The notes under the pieces are model-generated. The model saw nothing but the letters and a program-made list of their open reading frames with translations. It ran no database searches and was not told the origin of the DNA. The translations under genes were made by a program, and so were the position numbers. Of a DNA stretch of 64,000 nt, positions 1 through 7,500 are shown piece after piece (the stretch's first letter is position 1; each line of letters begins with the position of its first letter). Source of the stretch: JANNAT01 sp031384605 (GTDB taxonomy: Bacteria; Pseudomonadota; Alphaproteobacteria; Rhodobacterales; Rhodobacteraceae); NCBI GenBank assembly GCA_031384605.1, contig JANNAT010000087.1, positions 1 through 64,000 of the forward strand, given 5' to 3'.

Positions 1-720
1 GGCAAACGCCTGACCAACGCGCATGAAACCCTGATCTGGGCATCGCGCGATGAAGACAGCAAATACACCTTCAACTACGAGGCGCTGAAAGAGTTGAACG
101 ACGGCGTGCAGATGCGATCCGATTGGGTTTTGCCAATTTGCACCGGACATGAACGGCTGAAAGATGAACACGGCGACAAGGCCCATCCCACCCAAAAACC
201 CGAGTCGCTGCTGCACCGCCTGTTGATCGCCACGACAAACCCCGGCGATGTGGTGCTTGACCCGTTCTTTGGCACTGGCACCACCGGGGCCGTCGCCAAA
301 ATGCTGGGCCGCGATTTCATTGGCATCGAACGCGAAGACGCCTACCGCAAAGTCGCCGCTGAACGCATCAACCGCGTGCGCCGCTTTGATGCCTCCGCCC
401 TGGAAACCACCGGATCGAAACGATCAGAACCCCGCGTGCCGTTTGGCCAGGTTGTGGAACGCGGCATGCTGCGCCCCGGCGAGGAACTGTTTTCCATCGG
501 CAACCGCTTCAGCGCCAAGGTGCGCGCCGATGGCACTTTGATCGGGGCCGATGTGAAAGGGTCTATCCATCAGGTCGGCGCCCATATGGAAGGCGCGCCG
601 TCGTGCAACGGCTGGACCTATTGGCACTTCAAACGCGATGGCAAAATGATCCCCATCGACATTCTGCGCCAACAAATCCGCGCCGAGATGGAGGCCGATC
701 ACGCAGGCCGCCCGCATTAG
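1..720 (+). CDS. ccrM: CcrM-type adenine DNA methyltransferase, 3' part
   Basis: The gene is cut by the window start; the frame is open from base 1, so the start codon lies outside. The visible part carries the C-terminal half of a beta-class N6-adenine methyltransferase: HPTQKPESLL, then the SAM-binding motif DPFFGTGTTG (about residues 83-92 of the visible part). A C-terminal domain of the kind that follows the catalytic domain in CcrM contains the SCNGWTYWHF segment. CcrM of alphaproteobacteria methylates the adenine of GANTC and couples the cell cycle to gene expression. A hairpin terminator follows 65 bases downstream. The family is clear. CcrM rather than another beta-class enzyme is inferred from the C-terminal domain and chromosomal housekeeping context. 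Confidence 0.9.
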   Translation, partial: GKRLTNAHETLIWASRDEDSKYTFNYEALKELNDGVQMRSDWVLPICTGHERLKDEHGDKAHPTQKPESLLHRLLIATTNPGDVVLDPFFGTGTTGAVAKMLGRDFIGIEREDAYRKVAAERINRVRRFDASALETTGSKRSEPRVPFGQVVERGMLRPGEELFSIGNRFSAKVRADGTLIGADVKGSIHQVGAHMEGAPSCNGWTYWHFKRDGKMIPIDILRQQIRAEMEADHAGRPH

Positions 721-785
721 TGCAGGCTTAACACTTCTCTGAAATTCAGTTTACGCCGTGCCATGGTCCGCCCGTGGCACCCCTT

Positions 786-816
786 GCCCCGCCCTGTTCG
801 CACGGCGGGGCTTTTT
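786..816 (+). terminator. Rho-independent terminator after ccrM
   Basis: Perfect 8-bp stem GCCCCGCC / GGCGGGGC with a 10-base loop, followed by TTTTT. It lies 65 bases after the ccrM stop and points in the same direction. The opposite strand has no T-run, so it is not expected to serve alkB. Confidence 0.85.
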
Positions 817-855
817 CGGTTTTTATCTGGGCGGCGCAAAACGCGGATGTAGGAT

Positions 856-877
856 GTAGGGTGGGTGAAACCCACGC
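856..877 (+). repeat. REP-like GTAG hairpin element, single copy
   Basis: Contains GTAGGGTGGGTGAAACCCAC: the tetranucleotide GTAG followed by a hairpin with arms GTGGGT and ACCCAC around a GAA loop. The same unit occurs at 5598-5620, 7116-7136, 7335-7356 and, inverted, at 7165-7185 and 7397-7417. A GTAG-type tetranucleotide before a small hairpin is the known layout of REP elements mobilised by RAYT transposases, and a RAYT remnant lies at 7192-7335. This copy is between the convergent ccrM and alkB. Confidence 0.8.
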
Positions 878-938
878 CCACCGGGTCCCATCCGTTTGGG
901 AAATACGACGGTGGCGACTGACGGAGCACTTATGGCGG

Positions 939-2069
939 TTAAACGCCCGGCACCGGGTTTTGCGCCTTATTATACGGCTTCCAATCGGTGATATCGGGAT
1001 AATACGTCGCCCGCCAAGCCTTGACACGCGGGTTCATCACCCGCTTGAACAACGGCGGCACCATCGCGGCCATCGTCATCACCGGATAGCCGTAAGGCAG
1101 TTGCGGGGCGTCTGCTGCAGTATGCGTTTGCAGCAACGGAAAGCGGCGGTCGGGTTTGTAATGGTGGTCCGAATGGCGCTGCAGGTTGATCAGCAGCCAG
1201 TTTGACGCCCGATGCGACGCATTCCACGAATGCCGCGGCAGCACATGTTCATATTTGCCATTGCCCAAATGGCGGCGCGTCAGCCCGTAATGTTCGATAT
1301 AGTTAACAAGTTCCAACTGCCAGATCGCACTAAACGCCTGAAACAGGAACAGCCCCAACCCGATCCAGCCGCCCAACACCACTGCAAGCACCACAAAACC
1401 CAACTGTAACGCCGCATAACGCCAGAACGGGTTCGACAGATCTACGACAGCTAAATTGCGCCGCGCCAGCATCGCGCCTTCGGCCTTCCATGCTGATACG
1501 AAACACTGCACCAGAACCCGCGGGAAAAACCGATGAAACCCTTCGTTATACCGCGCCGTCACCGGATCGCGGGGGGTGCCGACATACAGATGATGCACCC
1601 GCAGATGTTCTGACCGGAAATGCGAATACAATACCGACGCCAGCAATAGATCGGCCATCCAACGTTCGACCACTGGTTTTTGATGCATCAACTCATGGCT
1701 GTAATTGATCCCAATGGTGCCCGAGATGATGCCCATGCCAAAAAATATCATAACCTTTTCCAAGGTGCCCAAATGGGTCGCCTGCGGCACATACCACAAC
1801 AACCAGACCAACAGCCCAAACTGCACTGGAAACCAGATCAGCGTGATCATGCGATACCAATAAAGGCCGTTATCGGGCGTCGCGGGATCGGCGTTGTCTT
1901 TGTTCAACCCGGTCAGCGCATCCAGCAAAATGAACACGCCCCAAGACCCTAACGGCATCAAAAGCACTGTCCAGCCGCCGACCAGCGCCCCCAAAACCGA
2001 AATGGGCACCAATGCCAAAGACAACCAGAACGGCAAAACACTTGGCAGGCGGGAAAAGGCTGGGGTCAT
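939..2069 (-). CDS. alkB: Alkane 1-monooxygenase (AlkB)
   Basis: Integral-membrane non-haem di-iron hydroxylase that oxidises the terminal carbon of medium-chain alkanes to alcohols, taking electrons from rubredoxin. The protein (376 residues) shows several hydrophobic N-terminal segments and the three histidine boxes of the family: HELMHQK, EHLRVHH and LQRHSDHH, plus the NYIEHYGL segment typical of AlkB. The start at 2069 was chosen over an upstream in-frame GTG because GAGAG lies just before it and the longer form would run into mutY. It sits just downstream of mutY on the same strand. No rubredoxin or rubredoxin reductase gene is seen nearby, so electron partners must be encoded elsewhere. 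Confidence 0.93.
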   Translation of the reverse strand: MTPAFSRLPSVLPFWLSLALVPISVLGALVGGWTVLLMPLGSWGVFILLDALTGLNKDNADPATPDNGLYWYRMITLIWFPVQFGLLVWLLWYVPQATHLGTLEKVMIFFGMGIISGTIGINYSHELMHQKPVVERWMADLLLASVLYSHFRSEHLRVHHLYVGTPRDPVTARYNEGFHRFFPRVLVQCFVSAWKAEGAMLARRNLAVVDLSNPFWRYAALQLGFVVLAVVLGGWIGLGLFLFQAFSAIWQLELVNYIEHYGLTRRHLGNGKYEHVLPRHSWNASHRASNWLLINLQRHSDHHYKPDRRFPLLQTHTAADAPQLPYGYPVMTMAAMVPPLFKRVMNPRVKAWRATYYPDITDWKPYNKAQNPVPGV

Positions 2070-2116
2070 CGCGCTCTCATTCAGTTTTACCAAGCATAAC
2101 GCAAATTCCAGATCGC

Positions 2117-3163
2117 TCAACGCGTTGGATTGACGCGCAACGTAAGGTCATAGGCCTTGCGCATCACCGTTGGCAGATCACCGGGGCGGAATTTGGGCGC
2201 CGCAACATATTCCCCCCGTGCCGGATTTGCCGCAACTTCCGCCGTAAACACCTGCAAGATCAAGTGAAAATGCGTGAACGTGTGCCGCACCTCGCCCAAA
2301 ACCTGCCAATCGGCCGCCACAGGTGCCTTGCCCCCCGCGCCGTCCCAACCATCGCCGGGAAACCCCAGCATACCCCCCAATAACCCCCGGTCCGGGCGGC
2401 GTTCTAGCAGCCACGCGCCATCTGTCGCGCGCGCGATCCAAACCACCCCAACCCGCGTTGGTTTTACCGGCTTGGCCAACTTTCGCGGCAAATCCGCCTG
2501 CACACCCGCCGCGCGCGCCAAACAAAATGCCATCAACGGGCAGATCGCACAGGCCGGATTGCGCGGCGTGCAGATTGTCGCCCCCAGATCCATCACCGCT
2601 TGGGCATAGTCCCCGGCGCGCATCTGCGGCGTCAGGCGCGCTGCCAAAGCGGTTAACTCGGGCTTGGCCACCGGCAACGGCACCTGCACCGCAAACAACC
2701 GCGCCATCACGCGTTCGACATTGCCATCCACCACCACCGCAGGGACATCATAGGCAATCGAGGCTATTGCCGCCGCCGTATACGGCCCCACACCAGGCAG
2801 CGATAGCAACCCCGGCAAATCGCGGGGAAATACCCCGGCATGTGTCCGCACCACCGCCCGCGCGCCGGCCAACAGGTTGCGCGCCCGCGCGTAATACCCC
2901 AGACCTGCCCATTGCCCCATCACATCGGCGTCCGCCGCTGCCGCCAGATCGCCCACCGTCGGCCACAGCGCCACAAACCGCAGAAAATACGCCTTCACCG
3001 CCGCGACGGTGGTTTGCTGCAACATGACTTCTGACAGCCAAACCCGGTAGGGATCAGGCAACACCCCTGCTGCGCGATCCGCGGGTGATACCCGCCACGG
3101 CATCACTCGCGCATGGGCGTCATACCAATCCAGCAACACCGGGGCCGCCTCATCGTCACGCAA
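2117..3163 (-). CDS. mutY: A/G-specific adenine DNA glycosylase (MutY)
   Basis: Base-excision repair enzyme that removes adenine mispaired with 8-oxoguanine. The 348-residue protein has the MLQQTTV segment, the helix-hairpin-helix LPGVGPYTAAAI with the following VVDGNVERV containing the catalytic aspartate, and the [4Fe-4S] cluster ligands with spacing C-x6-C-x2-C-x5-C (CTPRNPACAICPLMAFC). A NUDIX-like C-terminal domain that reads the 8-oxoG strand follows from about residue 225. Length is normal for the family. It is divergent from the DciA-like gene and precedes alkB on the minus strand. Confidence 0.95.
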   Translation of the reverse strand: MRDDEAAPVLLDWYDAHARVMPWRVSPADRAAGVLPDPYRVWLSEVMLQQTTVAAVKAYFLRFVALWPTVGDLAAAADADVMGQWAGLGYYARARNLLAGARAVVRTHAGVFPRDLPGLLSLPGVGPYTAAAIASIAYDVPAVVVDGNVERVMARLFAVQVPLPVAKPELTALAARLTPQMRAGDYAQAVMDLGATICTPRNPACAICPLMAFCLARAAGVQADLPRKLAKPVKPTRVGVVWIARATDGAWLLERRPDRGLLGGMLGFPGDGWDGAGGKAPVAADWQVLGEVRHTFTHFHLILQVFTAEVAANPARGEYVAAPKFRPGDLPTVMRKAYDLTLRVNPTR

Positions 3164-3258
3164 TGTTTATTCCTTTTGATCCCACTGCCCACTGGCGGCA
3201 CCGGGCCTTTGCCGGATAGACTGCATCCTATCATAGCGTCAAACAGCAGCAGAACCAG

Positions 3259-3795
3259 ATGGCCCGAACGCCCAGCCCATTGCCAAACCCAACCCGCCGC
3301 ACGCGCGGGTTTGAACCGGCGTTCGGCCTGTTGAAAGATCAGGTGCGCCGCGCAGGGGAACACCGTGGCTTTGTCATCGCCCGTCTGCTAACGCATTGGA
3401 CCGAAATCGCTGGCGAAGATATGGCCCGCATCACAAGGCCCGTGAAGGTGGGCTATGGCCGCGAAGGCATGGGGGCCTCGCTGACCCTGCTGACCACCGG
3501 ATCAAATGCCCCGATGGTCGAGATGCAAAAAGAACAGCTGCGCTGCCGGGTGAATGCGGTTTATGGCTATGCCGCGATTTCGCGCATCTTGCTGACCCAG
3601 ACATCCGCCACCGGGTTTTCCGAAGGTCAGGCCGAATTTCTACCCGCCGCCAATCAAAAATCCATAGCCCCCGATCCGGCCATTGTGGCCGACGCGTTGC
3701 GCACCGCCGCCCCCATTCAAGACGACGGCCTGCGCAGCGCCCTTGAAGCCTTGGCCCAAAACATCTTAACTCGCCGAAAATCGAAGGATATCTGA
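3259..3795 (+). CDS. DUF721 / DciA-like protein
   Basis: A 178-residue protein with the DUF721 fold: an N-terminal helix-rich region (FGLLKDQVRRAGEHRGFVIARLLTHW split by a basic patch) and the central WTEIAGEDMARITRPVKV segment typical of the family. Some DUF721 members (DciA) load or regulate the replicative helicase DnaB in bacteria lacking DnaC. That role here is inferred from the family only. The gene starts a plus-strand series: it ends three bases before the DsbA-like gene, which suggests co-transcription, and is divergent from mutY. Confidence 0.8.
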   Translation: MARTPSPLPNPTRRTRGFEPAFGLLKDQVRRAGEHRGFVIARLLTHWTEIAGEDMARITRPVKVGYGREGMGASLTLLTTGSNAPMVEMQKEQLRCRVNAVYGYAAISRILLTQTSATGFSEGQAEFLPAANQKSIAPDPAIVADALRTAAPIQDDGLRSALEALAQNILTRRKSKDI

Positions 3796-3798
3796 CCC

Positions 3799-4488
3799 AT
3801 GATGAAAAATGTTCGTTTCGCTGCCGCCGCTTTGGTAATCATCGGCGGCCTCGGCCTTTGGGCAGCCGGCAGCAAATCGCCCGAAATATCCCTGTTGGCA
3901 CCTTTGGCCGCCCAAGCCCAAGAAACCACAGCCCCCGCAACCGGCACAACCGCAGCCACCATTGAAATCAAAGACTTTGGCCTTGGTCCCGTCGATGCTA
4001 AGGTGAAAATCACCGAATACGCCTCGTTCACTTGCCCGCATTGTGCCAACTTCCACGCCGATGTGTTTCCGAAACTGAAGGCCGACTACATCGACACCGG
4101 CAAAGTGCGCTTTGAATATCGTGAGGTGTATTTTGATCGTTATGGCCTTTGGGCCGCGATGATGGCCCGTTGCGGGGGCGAGATGCGCTATTTCGGCATA
4201 ACAGACATCTTGTTTGACACCCAATCAGAATGGGCTGCCACCGATGATCCGGCGGCCGTTGTGGCAAACCTGAAAAAGATCGGGCGCACCGCAGGTTTGG
4301 ATGACGCAGCCCTTGAAGTGTGCATGAAAGACGCCGCCACCGCCGACGCGCTGGTCAAGCATTTCGAGACAAACTTCAAAGCCGATGGCATCGAAGGCAC
4401 CCCGTCTTTCATGATCAACGGCGTCAAATATTCGAACGTGAAATACGACGAACTAAAGTCGATCCTAGACGCCGAACTGGCCAAGTAA
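3799..4488 (+). CDS. DsbA-family thiol:disulfide oxidoreductase, exported
   Basis: Periplasmic thioredoxin-fold protein of 229 residues. An N-terminal hydrophobic signal segment (about residues 5-24) and an Ala-rich stretch ending AAQAQ precede the fold. The redox motif CPHC occurs in YASFTCPHCANFH, and the cis-proline loop is seen as EGTPSFMINGVKY near the C-terminus. Proteins of this DsbA/DsbG-like type are common in Rhodobacterales and may form or isomerise disulfides in exported proteins. The gene is three bases after the DciA-like gene and three bases before the CoA transferase, so the three probably form one transcript. Confidence 0.9.
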   Translation: MMKNVRFAAAALVIIGGLGLWAAGSKSPEISLLAPLAAQAQETTAPATGTTAATIEIKDFGLGPVDAKVKITEYASFTCPHCANFHADVFPKLKADYIDTGKVRFEYREVYFDRYGLWAAMMARCGGEMRYFGITDILFDTQSEWAATDDPAAVVANLKKIGRTAGLDDAALEVCMKDAATADALVKHFETNFKADGIEGTPSFMINGVKYSNVKYDELKSILDAELAK

Positions 4489-4491
4489 CCG

Positions 4492-5601
4492 ATGCCTGCC
4501 CCGCTGGCTGGCATAAAGGTCGTTGAGTTGGCCCGCATTCTGGCAGGCCCCTGGGCGGGCCAGACCTTGGCCGATCTGGGGGCCGAGGTGATTAAGGTAG
4601 AGGCCCCCGAAGGCGATGATACCCGCCGCTGGGGCCCGCCCTTTATCGACCGCGACGGCGATAAAACCGCCGCCTATTTCTATGCCACCAATCGCGGCAA
4701 AACATCGGTGATCTGCGATTTTCGCACCCCCGAAGGCCAAGCGCAGGTCCGCGAACTGGTGTCGGGCGCCGATGTGGTGATCGAAAACTTCAAGGTTGGC
4801 GGCCTTGCCAAATACGGGCTGGATTATACCAGTCTGGCCGCCATCAATCCCCGCCTGATCTATTGCTCGATCACCGGTTTCGGCCAAACCGGCCCCTATG
4901 CGCGCCGTGCAGGCTATGATTTCATCATCCAAGGCATGGCCGGGCTGATGAGCATCACCGGCGAACCCGACGGTCAGCCGCAAAAAGTCGGCGTCGCGGT
5001 GACCGATATTTTCACCGGCGTTTATGCCGCCACCGCCATTCTGGCCGCCCTGCATCAGCGTGGGTCGACGGGCATAGGCCAACAGATCGACATGGCCCTG
5101 ATGGATGTGGCGACCAGCATCATGGCCAATCAGGCGATGAACTACCTGACCACCGGGGTTGCTCCGGGCAAAATGGGCAACGCCCACCCCAATCTGGCCC
5201 CCTACGCGGTGTTCGACTGCGCCGATGGCTGGATCATTCTGGCGACGGGGAACGACGGCCAATACCAACGCCTTTGCGGGGTGCTGGGTCTGACGGACAT
5301 GACCACCGCCCCCCATTTCGCCACCAACGCAGACCGCATTGCAAACCGGGTGGAACTGACACGGCGCATCACCGAGGCCACCAAAACCTGGGCCAAAGAC
5401 GATCTTCTGACGGCCTGCGAGGCTGCAGGCGTTCCCGCAGGCCCGATCAACGATCTTGAGGCGGTGTTTAACGACCCCCAAGTCATCGCCCGAGGCATGC
5501 AGATCGCACCCGATGGCGTGCCGGGCGTGCGATCGCCCATGACGTTTTCCGGCGCGGATTTGGTGCTGGGCAGGACAGCGCCAAGGTTAGGGGAATCGTA
5601 G
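4492..5601 (+). CDS. CaiB/BaiF family CoA transferase (type III)
   Basis: Type III CoA transferase of 369 residues. It has the family's N-terminal KVVELARILAGPWAGQTLADLGAEVIKVE, here quoted in part as LADLGAEVIKVE, the YFYATNRGKTSV region and GFGQTGPYARRAGYD. The catalytic aspartate is expected in the segment that reads QQIDMALMDV. Members move CoA between carboxylic acids such as formate/oxalate, carnitine or succinate/mesaconate; the substrate cannot be read from the sequence. The TAG stop overlaps the GTAG of a REP-like element at 5598-5620, so the gene's very end coincides with the repeat. Confidence 0.92.
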   Translation: MPAPLAGIKVVELARILAGPWAGQTLADLGAEVIKVEAPEGDDTRRWGPPFIDRDGDKTAAYFYATNRGKTSVICDFRTPEGQAQVRELVSGADVVIENFKVGGLAKYGLDYTSLAAINPRLIYCSITGFGQTGPYARRAGYDFIIQGMAGLMSITGEPDGQPQKVGVAVTDIFTGVYAATAILAALHQRGSTGIGQQIDMALMDVATSIMANQAMNYLTTGVAPGKMGNAHPNLAPYAVFDCADGWIILATGNDGQYQRLCGVLGLTDMTTAPHFATNADRIANRVELTRRITEATKTWAKDDLLTACEAAGVPAGPINDLEAVFNDPQVIARGMQIAPDGVPGVRSPMTFSGADLVLGRTAPRLGES

Positions 5602-5620
5602 GGTGAGTGAAACCCACGCC
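5598..5620 (+). repeat. REP-like GTAG hairpin at a gene junction
   Basis: Same unit as at 856-877 with one change (GGGTGAGTGAAACCCACG). Its GTAG supplies the TAG stop of the CoA transferase gene, and its GTGAGTGAAACC supplies a possible GTG start and the first residues (MSETHA) of the following HlyC-like gene. It marks the left border of the accessory module 5603-7153. Confidence 0.85.
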
Positions 5621-6067
5621 TGTGACCCCAACAAACCCCTGATGGCGATGATGGGGCTGCAGCACTTTCGCTACCAGACGGATGCCGATTTGCAGCCCTT
5701 GGTGCTGCGGCCACTGAACAGCGACCGCATCGCAATTGCGCATCCGAAAACCACCGAACACGCCGCTTTGGTCGATATCGCAGGCTTTGCGAGCTGGGCG
5801 TCGGTGTCTGACGAGGTTGATTTGAAAATTCGCGAACAGATCAAAACGGGGACATTTCCGATCAGGTTGAAACCCGAAGATTGGAATTCCGGCCCGGTGA
5901 ACTGGCTGCTGGATGTGATTGCGCCGGACCGGAAATCGACGGGGCAGGTGATTGCGAACTTTCGGCAGGTAGTGAAAGAGGGCGATCTGCGGATACATCC
6001 GCAGGTGGCGGGGTTGGTGGAAGGCGATATGCGGGGGAAGATGATGGGGGATACGAAAAATGGTTGA
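5603..6067 (+). CDS. HlyC/CyaC-like toxin-activating lysine acyltransferase
   Basis: A 154-residue protein resembling the HlyC family, which transfers fatty acyl groups from acyl-ACP to lysines of RTX toxins. Family-like segments are FASWASVSDEV and PEDWNSGPVNWLLDVIAP; the Asp in LLDVIAP matches the catalytic Asp92 of HlyC by position, and His21 (LQHFRY) sits about where HlyC has its catalytic His23. The identity rests on my recall of the HlyC sequence. The GTG start is inside a REP-like repeat, and an in-frame ATG at 5642 is an equally good start. It overlaps the next gene by 8 bases. No RTX toxin or type I secretion gene is visible, so the substrate is unknown. Confidence 0.72.
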   Translation: MSETHACDPNKPLMAMMGLQHFRYQTDADLQPLVLRPLNSDRIAIAHPKTTEHAALVDIAGFASWASVSDEVDLKIREQIKTGTFPIRLKPEDWNSGPVNWLLDVIAPDRKSTGQVIANFRQVVKEGDLRIHPQVAGLVEGDMRGKMMGDTKNG

Positions 6068-6701
6068 TTATGCTTGGATGAGCGTTGCGGCGAAGAACCC
6101 GGATTTTTCTTTTGCGATCAGCCCCCGGGAAGTATTGGATGGCCCCGAACCAGAGAAAGTCCAGATGCTGGATGCCCTTAGGAAGACGGAAAGTGGTGAG
6201 CCTGTCCCTGATGACGCGCTGCCGAAGAGTTTGTTTGCATGGCGGGGGCCACACGATGAGAGCAAACCGATCACTTGTAAGCTGCCACACTTTTCATCGT
6301 GCGGAGGATTCTGGATATTAACAGCGGAGGCAGCATCTGTGTTTCGGCAATTTGATCTGGGTGGCTGTAAGCTGCACCCCATCGAGATTTTTATGGAAGA
6401 TCGACAGACGCCGCTGCCAGGGCAATACTTCTTGCTGGATTTTGACAGCTGGAAAAATGTGTTCGTGCCCGATGCGTCGCCCTGCGTGAAAATGATGCGG
6501 GGATCAACGACCCGACGGTCACCAAATCTGCTGACCTCAGACGACGCCGCAGTTTTGTCTCGGGATGCGCTTGTAGGTGCGGATATCTGGTGGAATCCCC
6601 ATGTCTTGGCCGCTTTCTTTCTTAGCGACCGGCTTATTCAGGCGCTAAAGGCAGCGAAGGTTGATAAGCCTTTTACTCTTAAAAGATGTCTGATTGCTTG
6701 A
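6060..6701 (+). CDS. Imm11/DUF1629-like protein
   Basis: A 213-residue protein with the features I associate with the Imm11 (DUF1629) family of putative immunity proteins: a central CGGFWILTAEAASVFRQF segment, a Leu/Pro-rich middle, and the C-terminal GADIWWNPHVLAAFFLSDR followed by a LIQALKAAKV helix. Imm11 proteins are linked to polymorphic toxins in comparative studies, but direct function is not shown for most. The start codon overlaps the end of the HlyC-like gene (8 bases), implying translational coupling. The gene has lower GC and plainer codon use than neighbouring housekeeping genes. Confidence 0.65.
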   Translation: MVDYAWMSVAAKNPDFSFAISPREVLDGPEPEKVQMLDALRKTESGEPVPDDALPKSLFAWRGPHDESKPITCKLPHFSSCGGFWILTAEAASVFRQFDLGGCKLHPIEIFMEDRQTPLPGQYFLLDFDSWKNVFVPDASPCVKMMRGSTTRRSPNLLTSDDAAVLSRDALVGADIWWNPHVLAAFFLSDRLIQALKAAKVDKPFTLKRCLIA

Positions 6702-6736
6702 GCATCGTTTTTTCAATTTAGTAAATAAGGTGCATC

Positions 6737-7153
6737 ATGGCGCTTAAAATGTTTGGTGAATTCGAAATTGAACATCTGCTTCCACAGCAATTGTTTCAAA
6801 ATGATCAAATGCGTAACTTTCTTTCTGGTATGGGTTTTACCAAAGAAATGCGCGGAAACAAGGTTGCTTTGTATGCGAACCCAGATCATGTGGCGTTAAT
6901 TCAAGGGGCATCCCCTGATCTTGTATCGGCGTTGATCGAGGCTGGATGGGGGATCGTGCGTCATGAGGGCGGTGATAATGATGAAGGTGGAAAACAAGCA
7001 GGTAAGAATGCTTTCTTCATTAATCTACTGGCAGATATTAAAGCTGCAGCTGACTTGCCGGTCAATGACGACGACCACCTGACACCAGCAGACGCGAAGC
7101 TTGCAGTTAGCAAGCGTAGGGTGGGTGAAACCCACGTCTTTCTAATGGCCTAA
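6737..7153 (+). CDS. Degenerate AHH-nuclease-like protein with repeat-derived tail
   Basis: A 138-residue protein. Its N-terminal part (FEIEHLLPQQLF, then RGNKVALYAN and GASPDLVSALI) resembles the AHH nuclease domain of polymorphic toxins, whose pattern is AHHLLP...N-x-V-x-L...H-x-x-Y. The first catalytic His is Glu here and the later His/Tyr pair is absent, so nuclease activity is not expected. The last residues RVGETHVFLMA are encoded by a REP-like element at 7116-7136, which must have replaced the original 3' end. It follows the Imm11-like gene by 35 bases. Family assignment is tentative; the repeat-derived tail is directly visible. Confidence 0.45.
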   Translation: MALKMFGEFEIEHLLPQQLFQNDQMRNFLSGMGFTKEMRGNKVALYANPDHVALIQGASPDLVSALIEAGWGIVRHEGGDNDEGGKQAGKNAFFINLLADIKAAADLPVNDDDHLTPADAKLAVSKRRVGETHVFLMA

Positions 7154-7185
7154 ACCCCAATTCGCGTGGGTTGCACCCACCCTAC
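7116..7185. repeat. Inverted pair of REP-like hairpins (BIME-like)
   Basis: A direct copy at 7116-7136 and an inverted copy at 7165-7185 (one change, TGCACCC for TTCACCC), 28 bases apart. The direct copy encodes the C-terminal tail of the gene ending at 7153. The inverted pair lies just downstream of the RAYT remnant in that remnant's reading direction. Confidence 0.85.
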
Positions 7186-7191
7186 ACCAAA

Positions 7192-7335
7192 CTACTCGCC
7201 AAATTTGCCATCCTGCGCCGCGCCCGTCCATTCCGAAGAAACCCGGCACAACCGGATGTCGCGGTGCAGCGATGAATACGGCCAATCAACCGCCCGTTGC
7301 ACAAACCCGTGTTTCACCGGGTTGCCCCAGTTGGG
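7192..7335 (-). pseudogene. Remnant of a REP-associated tyrosine transposase (RAYT), C-terminal end
   Basis: Translating the minus strand gives NPVKHGFVQRAVDWPYSS, LHRDIRL and a final DGKFGE before TAG. This matches the C-terminal signature of RAYT/Y1 transposases (NPVKHGxVxxxxDWPYSSFHR...FGE). Only about 47 codons remain; the HUH and catalytic Tyr parts are gone, replaced upstream by REP-like copies. It is flanked on both sides by inverted pairs of the GTAG hairpin, the substrate class of such enzymes. Read as a dead relic of the transposase that spread these repeats, or of a relative. Confidence 0.8.
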
Positions 7336-7417
7336 TAGGGTGGGTGAAACCCACGGCTTTTTACAACAATGAATGTCGTCTTGGCTGCCCCATTCGCGTG
7401 GGTTTCACCCACCCTAC
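7335..7417. repeat. Second inverted pair of REP-like hairpins
   Basis: A direct copy at 7335-7356 and a perfect inverted copy at 7397-7417. Together with the pair at 7116-7185 it brackets the RAYT remnant. The rest of 7154-7500 holds no other coding sequence that I can support; parC ends at 7501. Confidence 0.85.
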
Positions 7418-7500
7418 ACGTTAACAACCCGTAAATCCCCCACCCATAACCCATTGATGTCCCTCAACCCGCACCTTTGTCCACGCGTGGACACCCCCGC

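Noticed and set aside
5603..7153. Complete RTX toxin operon
   Set aside because: No GGxGxDxxx repeat protein, HlyB-type ABC exporter or HlyD-type adaptor is present in the window.
6737..7153. Active AHH nuclease toxin
   Set aside because: The first His of the AHH motif is Glu and the downstream His/Tyr residues are absent; the protein also lacks any delivery domain.
7166..7417. Plus-strand frames across the repeat cluster
   Set aside because: They are antisense to the RAYT remnant and run through inverted repeats; no coding signs of their own.
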